This document shows, piece after piece, positions 7,922-15,777 of a DNA stretch of 64,000 bases. Location: positions 58,309-122,308 of the forward strand of contig NZ_QQRQ01000006.1 in the NCBI RefSeq assembly GCF_003425665.1, written 5' to 3'. The stretch's first letter is position 1. Each line of letters begins with the position of its first letter. The stretch is from Evtepia gabavorous (GTDB lineage Bacteria > Bacillota > Clostridia > Oscillospirales > Oscillospiraceae). The notes beneath the pieces are model-generated. The model made no database searches, was not told the DNA's origin, and worked only from the letters and a program-made list of their open reading frames with translations. Made by a program: the position numbers and the translations under genes.

Positions 7922-10252
7922 ATGGCAACGAAAGAAAGAGCGGGGGGACGGCTGCTTCGGTTCCCACGCCGGGACACCGTCAATCTGTCCCGACGGGCCT
8001 TCATGGGCATGGCAGAGGCGGGGGTGGGATTCCTCCTGGGGGCTGTGCTGTCGGGGGCGGAGATCTTTGGGCTCTATTCCCCCTTCGGGGTGGCCGCGGT
8101 GGCGGCGGCCGGGTCGGGGATCAGCGGGTTTTGCACCCTGGCCGGGGCCTGCCTGGGGTACCTCTGTCTGGAGGGGATGACCGATGGGATGCGCTACGCG
8201 GCCTCCGCCATTTTGACATATTCCGTGGCTTTCGCCTTTTATGATGCAAAGTTTTATAAACGGGCCTGGTTCATGCCTGCCATTGCCGCAGTGCTCAGCG
8301 CCCTGACGGGGATCATCTGCCGAGGAGGCGAGGGCTGGTACGGGGAGGACCTGGTTTACTTTGTCACAGAGGTCCTGTTCACGGGGGCGGCGGCCTATGG
8401 CTACCGGATCATTTTCACCCAGTGGCCCGAGGCTCTGGACGGACCCAGAAACTTAACGCCAAGGCAGAGTATCGGTCTGATGATGTTGGCGGGCACGGTG
8501 CTCATGGCCCTGGCCCGGGTGGAAATTTTGGGGACCTTCTCCATGGGCCGCCTCCTGGCGGCGGTGGGGGTGATGCTGGCGGCCCGCAAGGGCGTGGGGG
8601 AAGGGGTTCTGGCCGGGGCCTGTGCCGGGGTGGCCCTGGACCTGGCCTCTGGAGAACAGCCCTATTACAGTATGGTTTTTGCCCTGGCGGGCCTGGCCTG
8701 CGGGCTGTGTAAGGGAACCCGAAAGATCGTGGCCGCGCTGGTCTACGTGCTGACCTGCTTTGTGGCGGTGCTGTGGAGCTGGGACGGGGGACTCCATGTG
8801 GGCCTGCCCATGGAGGCGGTGGTGGGGGCCATTGTCTTCTTGGTGCTGCCCGTCCGCCCGAAGAAGGAACAGGCCCTTCCAGCCGCCCCGGGGGCAGGGC
8901 GGGGACCGGACCTGGAGAGCAGCCGGCAGGCAATTTCCCGTAAAATGGGGGAGATGGCCTCGGCCTTCCATGCCCTGTATGATACGGTGCAGGAGACCCT
9001 CCATCCCGAGAGCGCCAATACGGAGAATCCAGCGGAAATTTTTACCAGTACGGCGGACAAGGTGTGCGCCAAATGTGTGCTGCGCACCACCTGCTGGCAG
9101 AAGGAGTACCAAGACACGCGGCGGGCATTCAACGATGCCACCGGCCCCATTCTGGAACGGGGCCGGGCATTGGCCACGGACTTTTCCGGGCAGTTTAGCG
9201 CCCGCTGTGTCCATTTCCCGGAGCTGTTGGGGGAGGTAAACCGCCAGCTGACCGCCTTTCTCCGCCGGAGGCAGGCCCTCCGGCGGACTTGGCAGACCCG
9301 GTCCGCCCTGTGCAGTCAGTATGCCCGGCTGGACAAGTTCATGCGCAGCGCGGCCACGGAGCTCTCCACAGGGCTGACCCCCGACCTGCCCCGGCAGGAA
9401 AAATTGGACGGGTTTCTGCGGAGCATGAATCTCTCCGGCGGGGTGGTATACTATGACAAGGAGGGACGTCTCCGGGTGGAGGTTCCCGCCGCAGAGGAGC
9501 TCAAAACCCGGTCGGCCCGCCGGGAGCTGGCGGAGATTTTGGGTACGCCTCTGCGGGAGGGAGAGGAGGAAAACAACCGAATTTTGTTTGCCCAGGCAGA
9601 GCCCTTTCGGGCCACCGCCGCCCTGGCCGGGGCCCCCAGACAGGGGGAGCCGGTGAGCGGAGACACCGGCATCTGGTTCCGGCGGGAGGACGGGATGCTG
9701 TTTCTCCTCCTCTGCGACGGTATGGGGTCCGGCCCGGGGGCGAAGCAGGAGAGCGCCCAGGCGGCCAAGCTGATTGAGCGATTTCTCCGGGCGGGCATGG
9801 ACCCGGCGGAAGCGGTGGAGACCGTCAGTTCCGCCCTGTCCCTCCGGGGAGAGGCGGGGGGCAGCACCACCATTGACCTGCTCTCCGTGGACTTGTTCAC
9901 AGGGCGGTGCTGTGTCCATAAGCAGGGAGCGGCCCCCACCTATGTCCGGCGGGGAAGGCAGATCAAATGCGCCGTGGGGAGTTCTCTGCCCGCCGGCATT
10001 GTGACAGGGGAGCAGGCAAAGCCCGATGTCCATCGTTTCCGGGGGGAGCAGGGGGATTGGATCGTCATGGTGACAGACGGAATTCTCTGCGGACGGGAGG
10101 ACATTTGGATTCGGGACCTGATGACCGCCTACCAGGGGGACAGCCCCAGTGACCTGGCCCAGCGAATTTTGCAGCAGAGTGAGGAAATCTGTCAGGGAGA
10201 GGACGACGGGACGGTACTGGCAGTGCATTTGGAACGGGGAAAGGAGGGCTGA
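7922..10252 (+). CDS. spoIIE: Stage II sporulation protein E, PP2C phosphatase
   Basis: 776 residues. The N-terminal part (about 25-310) holds some ten hydrophobic segments. A regulatory region with a Cys cluster (CAKCVLRTTCW) follows. The last 200 residues are a PP2C phosphatase with LLCDGMGSGPGAK, GGSTTIDLLSVDLFTG, VTDGIL and the terminal DDGTVLAVHL metal-binding Asp pair. In sporulation it dephosphorylates SpoIIAA to release sigma-F and acts at the polar septum. ATG at 7922 lies about 9 bases after AGGAGGG. Single-gene transcript between two terminators. Confidence 0.95.
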   Translation: MATKERAGGRLLRFPRRDTVNLSRRAFMGMAEAGVGFLLGAVLSGAEIFGLYSPFGVAAVAAAGSGISGFCTLAGACLGYLCLEGMTDGMRYAASAILTYSVAFAFYDAKFYKRAWFMPAIAAVLSALTGIICRGGEGWYGEDLVYFVTEVLFTGAAAYGYRIIFTQWPEALDGPRNLTPRQSIGLMMLAGTVLMALARVEILGTFSMGRLLAAVGVMLAARKGVGEGVLAGACAGVALDLASGEQPYYSMVFALAGLACGLCKGTRKIVAALVYVLTCFVAVLWSWDGGLHVGLPMEAVVGAIVFLVLPVRPKKEQALPAAPGAGRGPDLESSRQAISRKMGEMASAFHALYDTVQETLHPESANTENPAEIFTSTADKVCAKCVLRTTCWQKEYQDTRRAFNDATGPILERGRALATDFSGQFSARCVHFPELLGEVNRQLTAFLRRRQALRRTWQTRSALCSQYARLDKFMRSAATELSTGLTPDLPRQEKLDGFLRSMNLSGGVVYYDKEGRLRVEVPAAEELKTRSARRELAEILGTPLREGEEENNRILFAQAEPFRATAALAGAPRQGEPVSGDTGIWFRREDGMLFLLLCDGMGSGPGAKQESAQAAKLIERFLRAGMDPAEAVETVSSALSLRGEAGGSTTIDLLSVDLFTGRCCVHKQGAAPTYVRRGRQIKCAVGSSLPAGIVTGEQAKPDVHRFRGEQGDWIVMVTDGILCGREDIWIRDLMTAYQGDSPSDLAQRILQQSEEICQGEDDGTVLAVHLERGKEG

Positions 10253-10299
10253 GGCAGAGAAATCCGGCAGAGCAGAATCGGGAGAGGAGGCTGCCTGTG

Positions 10300-10350
10300 T
10301 TGACAGACCGCAGGGGCGCGTTGCGCGCCCCTGCGGTCTGTCAATTTTCC
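10300..10350 (+). terminator. Long perfect hairpin terminator after spoIIE
   Basis: Two perfectly complementary 21-base arms (10300-10320 and 10324-10344) with a 3-base loop, followed by TTTT. The arms carry TTGACAGACCGCAGGGG and its complement. It ends spoIIE transcription; the arm length is unusual for a plain terminator. Confidence 0.75.
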
Positions 10351-10351
10351 T

Positions 10352-10480
10352 GGCAATTTGCCATCCGGTATGGTATGCTGTTGATGACTGGTTTCCACAC
10401 CCCGGTCCAACCGGCGGAGAGATGTCTCTTCGCCGCTGCGTGGCCCGCGCACCACGTTCTAAATACGAAAATGGAGGCAA
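10352..10480 (+). promoter_or_regulatory. Candidate preQ1 riboswitch leader of queT
   Basis: The leader before queT contains CTGGTTTCCACACCCCGG, resembling a preQ1 aptamer core (a pyrimidine-rich loop next to an A/C-rich strand). A 10-pair hairpin, GGCGGAGAGA with TCTCTTCGCC (about 10411-10432), and a short CGTGG/CCACG stem follow before the GGAGG at 10473. QueT transporters are regularly under preQ1 riboswitches, and a class III form is known from Ruminococcaceae. Assignment rests on context plus a partial motif; a covariance-model scan would settle it. Confidence 0.5.
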
Positions 10481-10486
10481 TTTATT

Positions 10487-11026
10487 TTGACGCGCACAAA
10501 TACCCACTTGTTGGCCCTCAATGGGGTCATCGCGGCGGCCTACGCCGCCCTCACTTATGTGGCTGCGGCCATGAATCTGGCCTATGGCCCGGTGCAGTTT
10601 CGAGTTTCCGAGGCTTTGACTGTGCTGCCCTTCCTATTTCCTGGCACCTGGCCGGGGCTCTTTGTGGGCTGTCTGGTGGCCAATTTAATGAGTCCTTACG
10701 GTCCTTTGGATATCCTCATCGGCTCGGCGGGCACGCTTTTGGCGGCATGGCTCACCCAGAGGACCAACCACCCGTGGCTGGCGCCGCTGCCCCCGGTGCT
10801 GAGCTGCATGGTTCTGACCGGGGGGATGCTGACCTGGTACGAGGTGGGCTTCTCCGCCCAGTTCCCCGCCCTGTTTGCAGCCAACGCCCTCTGGGTTGGC
10901 ATTGGAGAGGCGGTGGTATGCTATCTGCTGGGCATGCTGCTTCTCCGGGGACTTCCCAGGGTGCCCTCCCTCCGGCGCTATATTCCGGAAGCCCGCCAAG
11001 GGCTTGCCCGGGCCCGAAAAGAGTAG
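10487..11026 (+). CDS. queT: QueT-family queuosine precursor transporter (ECF substrate-binding component)
   Basis: 179 residues with five or six hydrophobic helices. ALNGVIAAAYAALTYV near the N-terminus, GPVQFRVSEALTVLPFLFPG and GCLVANLMSPYGPLDILIGS are hallmarks of the QueT (DUF988) family. This is the S component of an ECF transporter that takes up preQ1 or a related queuosine precursor. Start is TTG at 10487, 9 bases after GGAGG; no ATG fits. It is a single gene with its own structured leader. Confidence 0.9.
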   Translation: MTRTNTHLLALNGVIAAAYAALTYVAAAMNLAYGPVQFRVSEALTVLPFLFPGTWPGLFVGCLVANLMSPYGPLDILIGSAGTLLAAWLTQRTNHPWLAPLPPVLSCMVLTGGMLTWYEVGFSAQFPALFAANALWVGIGEAVVCYLLGMLLLRGLPRVPSLRRYIPEARQGLARARKE

Positions 11027-11049
11027 GATCGTTGCACAAATGGTAGAAA

Positions 11050-11087
11050 AAGCAGGTCCCCGTGCGCGGCGGGGACCTGCTTTTTTA
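11050..11087. terminator. Bidirectional terminator between queT and the HAD gene
   Basis: A 12-pair stem, AGCAGGTCCCCG with its complement, is followed by six T on the + strand and by TTTTTC on the minus strand. It serves the convergent genes queT and the HAD phosphatase. Confidence 0.88.
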
Positions 11088-11762
11088 AGGAAGTGCCTGG
11101 GGCGGCGCCGGAGAAAAGACGCCCGGGGTATGGAGCAAGGCCTCCAGTTGTTCCGGAGTATCCGCCAGGGCCGCCGCACCGGCTTCCCGCATGGCCTCGA
11201 CCTGGCCGTAGCCCCAGGTGACGCCGATGGTGGGGATGCCGTGGACCTTGGCCCCCAGAACGTCAAAGGCGGTGTCCCCCACCATCACCACCTGGCCGGG
11301 GTCGCCGATCTGGGCGAGAAGATAGGAGATGACGTCCTCCTTGGTCTCCCGGCCTGCGTCCAGGGAGGCCCCGCAGACGCGCTCGAAGTAACGGGCCAGC
11401 TGGAAATGCTCCAGCACCTCCTGGGCGGTGACCTGGGGCTTGGAGGTGGCCACGAAAAGACGGTATCCCGCACCTTGCAGCCGGTCCAGCAGGCCGGCAA
11501 TGCCGGGGTAGGGGGTGTTTTCAAATTTTCCAATGGGGACATACCGGGCCCGGAAACGGGCAATGGCCTCGTCCAGGGACGCCGGGGGAACCCCGAAGCG
11601 GGCAAAGCTCTGCCGCAGGGGCGGGCCCACAAAGACCCGGAGCTGATCGCGGTCCGGCACCTGGATGCCAAAATGGGCCAGGGCCAGCTGGGCGCAGTTG
11701 ATGATCCCGGGACCGGAGTCGGTCAGGGTTCCGTCTAAATCAAAGAAAATGGCGCGTGACAT
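11085..11762 (-). CDS. HAD-superfamily hydrolase, phosphoglycolate phosphatase-like
   Basis: 225 residues. DLDGTLTDSG (motif I with the nucleophilic Asp), ATSKPQ (motif II), a Lys near ETKEDV, and MVGDTAFDVLGA (motif IV) are all present. A four-helix cap lies between motifs I and II. It fits the Gph/PpaX subgroup that removes phosphate from small phosphoesters; the true substrate is not readable. It is a single gene, convergent to queT. Confidence 0.85.
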   Translation of the reverse strand: MSRAIFFDLDGTLTDSGPGIINCAQLALAHFGIQVPDRDQLRVFVGPPLRQSFARFGVPPASLDEAIARFRARYVPIGKFENTPYPGIAGLLDRLQGAGYRLFVATSKPQVTAQEVLEHFQLARYFERVCGASLDAGRETKEDVISYLLAQIGDPGQVVMVGDTAFDVLGAKVHGIPTIGVTWGYGQVEAMREAGAAALADTPEQLEALLHTPGVFSPAPPQALP

Positions 11763-11843
11763 AGGGGGTCTCCTCTCGACTGGAATGACGCTGTTTGGGT
11801 ATTATACGACAATGGGCGGCGGTTTGCAATGGGGGCATTTCCA

Positions 11844-11873
11844 TTGACACAGGCGGGGAAGGTGTGCTATCCT
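11844..11873 (+). promoter_or_regulatory. Promoter of the FMN riboswitch-MATE unit
   Basis: TTGACA (11844-11849) and TATCCT (11868-11873), 18 bases apart; the aptamer starts about 15 bases later. Confidence 0.65.
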
Positions 11874-11888
11874 AAAGCAAAAGAAATG

Positions 11889-11995
11889 CTTTCTTCGGAA
11901 ACGAGGTATTCTCTACTGGCGGTCAAAGCCCGCGAGCCATGCGCTGATTCGGTGAAATTCCGAAGCCAACAGTTGGTCTGGATGGGAGAAGAAAG
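11889..11995 (+). promoter_or_regulatory. FMN riboswitch (RFN element)
   Basis: The RFN core motifs occur in order: TTCTTCGG, ACTGGCGGTCAAAGCCCGCG, AGCC, GATTCGGTGAAATTCCGAAG, CCAACAGT, and GTCTGGATGGGAGAAGAA. The closing stem pairs CTTTCTTC (11889-11896) with GAAGAAAG (11988-11995). Downstream, TCCCATCC (12021-12028) is complementary both to the GGATGGGA of the aptamer and to GGGATGG just before the terminator, a typical switching arrangement. High FMN should stop transcription. Confidence 0.95.
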
Positions 11996-12058
11996 AGGTT
12001 CAGGCGTGTCGCCGGCGGCCTCCCATCCCCTTGTTGTCTGGAACGTGAGCTTGGGATG

Positions 12059-12104
12059 GCATCCGGTGGCCCAGAGACCAGGGGCGTATCCGGGTGCTTT
12101 TTTT
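12059..12104 (+). terminator. Riboswitch-controlled terminator
   Basis: GCATCCGG (12059-12066) pairs with CCGGGTGC (12090-12097), followed by seven T, 42 bases before the MATE start codon. It is the probable expression platform of the FMN riboswitch. Confidence 0.8.
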
Positions 12105-12145
12105 GCTGCCCGTCCGCCCCGCCGTGGAAGAAAGGAGCAGGAACG

Positions 12146-13525
12146 ATGGAACAACCCCAACGGAAACAGAATCCCCTGGAGACCGAACCCATTGGCCGTC
12201 TGATCCGCCGGTATTCGATCCCCACAGCCCTGACCCTGATGGTCAACTACTTGTACAACATTGTGGATCAGATCTTTGTCGGCCAGGGGGTGGGGGTCAC
12301 GGGGATGGCCGCCACCAACGTGGCCTTTCCTCTGACCATTGTCACCATTGCCCTGGCGCTGATGATCGGGGACGGCTGCGCGGCGAATATGAGCCTCTGC
12401 CTGGGCCGCCGGCAGCAAGAGGAGGCGGACCGGACCGCCAGCCATACCGTGACCCTGCTGGTGGCCGCAGGGGTTTTCCTGGCGGTGGCGGGAAGCCTGT
12501 TCGCCCGGCAGATTGTCCTGCTGTTCGGGGCCACGGAGACGGCTTTTCAGGCGTCTCTGGATTATACCCGGATCATCGTCTGGGGGCTGCCCTTCCTGCT
12601 CTTTAGCTCTGCCCTCACGGCCATTATCCGGGCGGACGGCAACCCCAAATACACCATGAAGTGCATGATTTTAGGGGCGGTGATCAACACGGTGCTGGAC
12701 CCTGTTTTCATTTTCGGTCTGCACATGGGGGTGGTGGGGGCCGCCATTGCCACCGTCATTGGACAGGTGGCGGCCGGCGGTCTGTGCCTGGTCTATCTGC
12801 GGCGGCTTCAGTCGGTGCGGATTCGCCGGGCCTGGCTGCGTCCCACGGCGGCCCTCACGGGCCGGATTTTCAAGCTGGGCATCCCCAGTTTTCTCACGCA
12901 GATTATGACCGCTGCCGTTCAGGTGACCATGAACAACTTGATGACCCGGTATGGGGCCCAGACGGCCTATGGCGGGGATGTGGCGCTTTCGGTTTATGGC
13001 ATGGTGATGAAGGTGTACCAGATTGCCCACGCCATGTTTGTGGGGGTGTCCTCGGCCACCCAGCCCATCAACGGCTATAATTTCGGCGCCAAACGGTATG
13101 ACCGGGTGCGGGCTACCTACCGTATGGCGGCTACCATCGCGCTGGTGGTGTCCGTGGGCTGGTTCGCGGTCTATCAGCTCTTCCCCCGGGCCATTGGCAC
13201 ATTGTTTGTCTCAGGGGACCCGGTGTACCTGGACGCCTGCCAGCACATCTTCCGGGTTTACATGCTGGCCTTTTTCCTCTATGGGATTCACATGGCCACT
13301 TCCTCCTTTTTCCAGGGGATTGGGAGACCCGTGCAGGCTCTGGCCATTCCCTTGGTCCGGCAGGCTGTGGTGCTGATTCCCCTGGCGCTGCTGTTGTCCC
13401 AGGCCTTTGGTTTCAATGGGGCGCTGCTGGCAGCCCCCATCGCCGATGTGGTCTCCTTTCTCCTCTCCCTGGCGCTGGTACTGCGGGAGTTCCGGCGTTG
13501 GAAAAAACAGGGCTGGCTCTCGTAA
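12146..13525 (+). CDS. MATE-family transporter under FMN control
   Basis: 459 residues with twelve hydrophobic segments in two similar halves. RRYSIPTALTLMVNYLYNIVDQ at the N-terminus, GDGCAANMSLCLGR and QPINGYNFGAKRY are classic MATE motifs. Family members export drugs or metabolites by Na+ or H+ antiport. The upstream FMN riboswitch makes flavin or flavin-precursor transport the natural hypothesis, since such riboswitches otherwise control riboflavin synthesis and uptake genes. No other riboflavin gene is adjacent. ATG at 12146 lies 8 bases after AAAGGAG. Substrate is inferred from regulation only. Confidence 0.9.
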   Translation: MEQPQRKQNPLETEPIGRLIRRYSIPTALTLMVNYLYNIVDQIFVGQGVGVTGMAATNVAFPLTIVTIALALMIGDGCAANMSLCLGRRQQEEADRTASHTVTLLVAAGVFLAVAGSLFARQIVLLFGATETAFQASLDYTRIIVWGLPFLLFSSALTAIIRADGNPKYTMKCMILGAVINTVLDPVFIFGLHMGVVGAAIATVIGQVAAGGLCLVYLRRLQSVRIRRAWLRPTAALTGRIFKLGIPSFLTQIMTAAVQVTMNNLMTRYGAQTAYGGDVALSVYGMVMKVYQIAHAMFVGVSSATQPINGYNFGAKRYDRVRATYRMAATIALVVSVGWFAVYQLFPRAIGTLFVSGDPVYLDACQHIFRVYMLAFFLYGIHMATSSFFQGIGRPVQALAIPLVRQAVVLIPLALLLSQAFGFNGALLAAPIADVVSFLLSLALVLREFRRWKKQGWLS

Positions 13526-13546
13526 GCCGGCGGAGATGGAACCAAA

Positions 13547-13592
13547 CCGCACACCGCGCCGTCCAATTAGGACAGCGCGGTGTGCGGCTTTT
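13547..13592 (+). terminator. Terminator after the MATE gene
   Basis: A stem of about 17 pairs, CCGCACACCGCGC and complement (13547-13587), is followed by CTTTTCT. Confidence 0.85.
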
Positions 13593-13613
13593 CTATGGAG
13601 AACCGGGGCTCCC

Positions 13614-14447
13614 TCAGGGGCGGTCCTGCTTTCGGAACACGTGAATCCGAAAAGAGATGGTGGTGTCCAGCTGGGGCAGCCCAGCCAGGCGGAGGGCGCC
13701 CTGCCGGGGCGTTTTCCAGAAATACGGGGTCATTTGAAACAGGTCCAGGATGGCCTGGGTATCCGGCAGATGGATGGTGCCGTCCACCGCCTGAATTTCC
13801 TGGTAAGAGAGGCCGGGGTATGGGGTTTCTTTTTCCTCGTTGGGATAAGGCGTGTCATAGAGCACCTGCTTGAGCTCCCACAGGTGGCGGGCGCCGGGAA
13901 CCACATAGCAGTAGAGCCCGCCGGGCCGCAGCACCCGGAGAAACTCCTCCAGGGCCAGGGGGGAGAAGCAGTTGACCAGCAGGTCGATCTGCTGGTCGGC
14001 CACCGGCAGGTCATAGACGGAGGCCACGGCAAACTCAATGCTGCCCTGGCGCTTAGCCGCCCGGCGCAGGGCGTGCTTGGAGAGGTCCACCCCAGCCATC
14101 CTGGGGTGTTTTCCCGCCTGGAGCAGGGCCTGGAAAAGGGCGGCGCTGTAATATCCCTCTCCGCAGCCGGCGTCCAGGATCTGAGCCCGGTCCGGTGCGT
14201 AGGCCAGCGCCAGACGGGTCAGGGCATCCCGGAGCGGGTCGTAATAGCCCCCCGACAGGAAACGGTTCCGGGCAGCGGCCATGGCCTTGTCGTCTCCCGG
14301 GTCTTTGGAGTGGAGCTTGTTGGCGGGGAGGAGATGCACATACCCAGCGGCGGCCCGGTCAAAGCTGTGGCCCCGGGGGCAGAGATAGCGGGTGTCCTGC
14401 CGGTCCAGGGGCTGGGCGCAGAGGGGGCAGCGCAAGAGACTTTCCAT
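13614..14447 (-). CDS. rlmA: 23S rRNA (guanine-N1)-methyltransferase, RlmA type
   Basis: 277 residues. The N-terminal zinc finger CPLCAQPL...YLCPRGHSFD supplies three Cys and a His. A class I SAM-dependent methyltransferase follows: LDAGCGEGYYSAAL (SAM motif I), GVDLSK (motif II), VNCFSPLALEEFLRVLRPGG. The layout matches RlmA/TlrB enzymes that methylate G745 or G748 in 23S rRNA; a few homologues influence macrolide sensitivity. The target base cannot be told from sequence. A GGAAGCG ribosome site lies before the ATG. Confidence 0.85.
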   Translation of the reverse strand: MESLLRCPLCAQPLDRQDTRYLCPRGHSFDRAAAGYVHLLPANKLHSKDPGDDKAMAAARNRFLSGGYYDPLRDALTRLALAYAPDRAQILDAGCGEGYYSAALFQALLQAGKHPRMAGVDLSKHALRRAAKRQGSIEFAVASVYDLPVADQQIDLLVNCFSPLALEEFLRVLRPGGLYCYVVPGARHLWELKQVLYDTPYPNEEKETPYPGLSYQEIQAVDGTIHLPDTQAILDLFQMTPYFWKTPRQGALRLAGLPQLDTTISFRIHVFRKQDRP

Positions 14448-14479
14448 GGGATCGCTTCCTTTTCAATGGATGAGATGGG

Positions 14480-15529
14480 TCAGAGGGACACGATGGTCTT
14501 GACCAGTTCAGGGGGCTTGTCCCTCATGAGGGCAAAGGCGGTCTCCACCTGGGGCAGTCCCTGGAACCGGTGGGTGATCAGCGGGACCGGGTCCACCCGG
14601 CCGTATTGGAGCAGGGCCAGGAGCTTTTCCATCCGGGCCCGCCCCCCGGGGCACTCACCGCCCCGAATGGTTTTGTTCCCCATGCCGAAGCCATACCGCA
14701 CATTGGGAATGGGCAAGTCCCCCTGGGTGGTAAAATAGTTCACATTGCCCACGGTGCCGCCCCAGCGGACCATGGTGACAGCCTGCCCCAGGGCGTCGGG
14801 ACCGCCGCCGGCACAGATGCAGCAGTCGGCGCCCTGCTTGTGGGTGAGCAGGTGGATTTGCCGGGTGACGTCCCCCTCTTTGTAGTTGACCAGGTCGGTG
14901 GCCCCGTAGAACTGGGCCAATGCCAGCCCGGCTGGCCGGCTGCCGATGGCCAGGATGCGTCCGGCCCCCCGGAGCTTTGCCCCGGCAATGGCCATAAGCC
15001 CCACAGGCCCCACGCCCATGACCACCACCGTGTCCCCGGGCTGGACGTCGGCCAGCTGGGCGCCGTAGAGGCCGGTGTTCAGCATGTCCGCCGCCATGAC
15101 AGCCCCCTCCCAGGAGACCCCGGGGGGAATCCGTGCGGCATTGGCGTCCAGGTCACGGATGCGGACGTACTCGGCCAGAAGACCGTCCTCTCCGTTGGAC
15201 AGCTTCTGCCCGGTGATTAGCCCCGCGCAGTGCTGGTGGGCGCCCAGCTGGGAGGGGACGGTCCGCCAGTCGGGGGTCACAGGGGGCACCACCACGATCT
15301 CTCCCACCTGGAAGTCACGCACCTGGTCCCCTACGGCCACGATCTCTCCCAGACCCTCGTGGCCCAGGATGCGGTGGGGGGCCAGACAGCCGATCTCCAC
15401 ATTGTGGACATCAGAGGTGCAGGGGGAGACCAGCAGGGGGCGGATGATCCCGTCAAAGCCTGTGGCCTGGGGCGGCGCCTTCTCCACCCATCCTGCCTGA
15501 CCCTGGGACAGGTAAGCAAATGCTCTCAT
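14480..15529 (-). CDS. adh: NADP-dependent secondary alcohol dehydrogenase (zinc type)
   Basis: 349 residues, the same length class as the clostridial isopropanol dehydrogenase. RPLLVSPCTSDVHN gives catalytic zinc ligand Cys37; GHEGLG holds the His-Glu pair and MAADMLNTG the third ligand Asp. Cofactor loop GVGPVGL is followed by AIGSRPAG and a Tyr further on, the Gly-Ser-Arg-Tyr set that selects NADP over NAD in that enzyme. Likely reaction: acetone or short ketones to secondary alcohols. AAAGGAGG lies 5 bases before the ATG at 15529. It is divergent from the FHA-SEDS gene. Confidence 0.88.
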   Translation of the reverse strand: MRAFAYLSQGQAGWVEKAPPQATGFDGIIRPLLVSPCTSDVHNVEIGCLAPHRILGHEGLGEIVAVGDQVRDFQVGEIVVVPPVTPDWRTVPSQLGAHQHCAGLITGQKLSNGEDGLLAEYVRIRDLDANAARIPPGVSWEGAVMAADMLNTGLYGAQLADVQPGDTVVVMGVGPVGLMAIAGAKLRGAGRILAIGSRPAGLALAQFYGATDLVNYKEGDVTRQIHLLTHKQGADCCICAGGGPDALGQAVTMVRWGGTVGNVNYFTTQGDLPIPNVRYGFGMGNKTIRGGECPGGRARMEKLLALLQYGRVDPVPLITHRFQGLPQVETAFALMRDKPPELVKTIVSL

Positions 15530-15628
15530 AGGACAACCTCCTTTGGGGCGCGATCCCGGCGTTGGGATGGCCGATTTTTTACCAGTGTAGCACAGTGGGG
15601 GCCTGGGGCGCAAGGGCGGAGACGGGCT

Positions 15629-15661
15629 TTGACTTGTGTTTTCCCCAAATTATGATATAAT
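15629..15661 (+). promoter_or_regulatory. Promoter region of the SEDS-PBP operon
   Basis: TTGACT (15629-15634) with TATGAT (15651-15656) at 16 bases, or TTGTGT with TATAAT (15656-15661) at 16 bases. The two overlap and I cannot choose between them. An untranslated leader of about 110 bases follows. Confidence 0.55.
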
Positions 15662-15777
15662 GAGGACCTATTGCAGGGGAGAAGGCGATTCTTGTCCGGG
15701 GACGGAGGGGCCGCCTTCTGCCGTGCACTGTGTCAAGAGGACAGACCGGCGCTGTTTGCCGGAGAAAGGAGGGACGC

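Noticed and set aside
6336..7967. 543-codon open frame on the minus strand across coaBC
   Set aside because: It is the antisense shadow of coaBC: Gly/His/Arg/Pro-rich, no domain, and it runs through a terminator palindrome.
8453..10507. 684-codon open frame on the minus strand across spoIIE
   Set aside because: Shadow frame caused by high GC; low-complexity composition, and spoIIE on the + strand is unmistakable.
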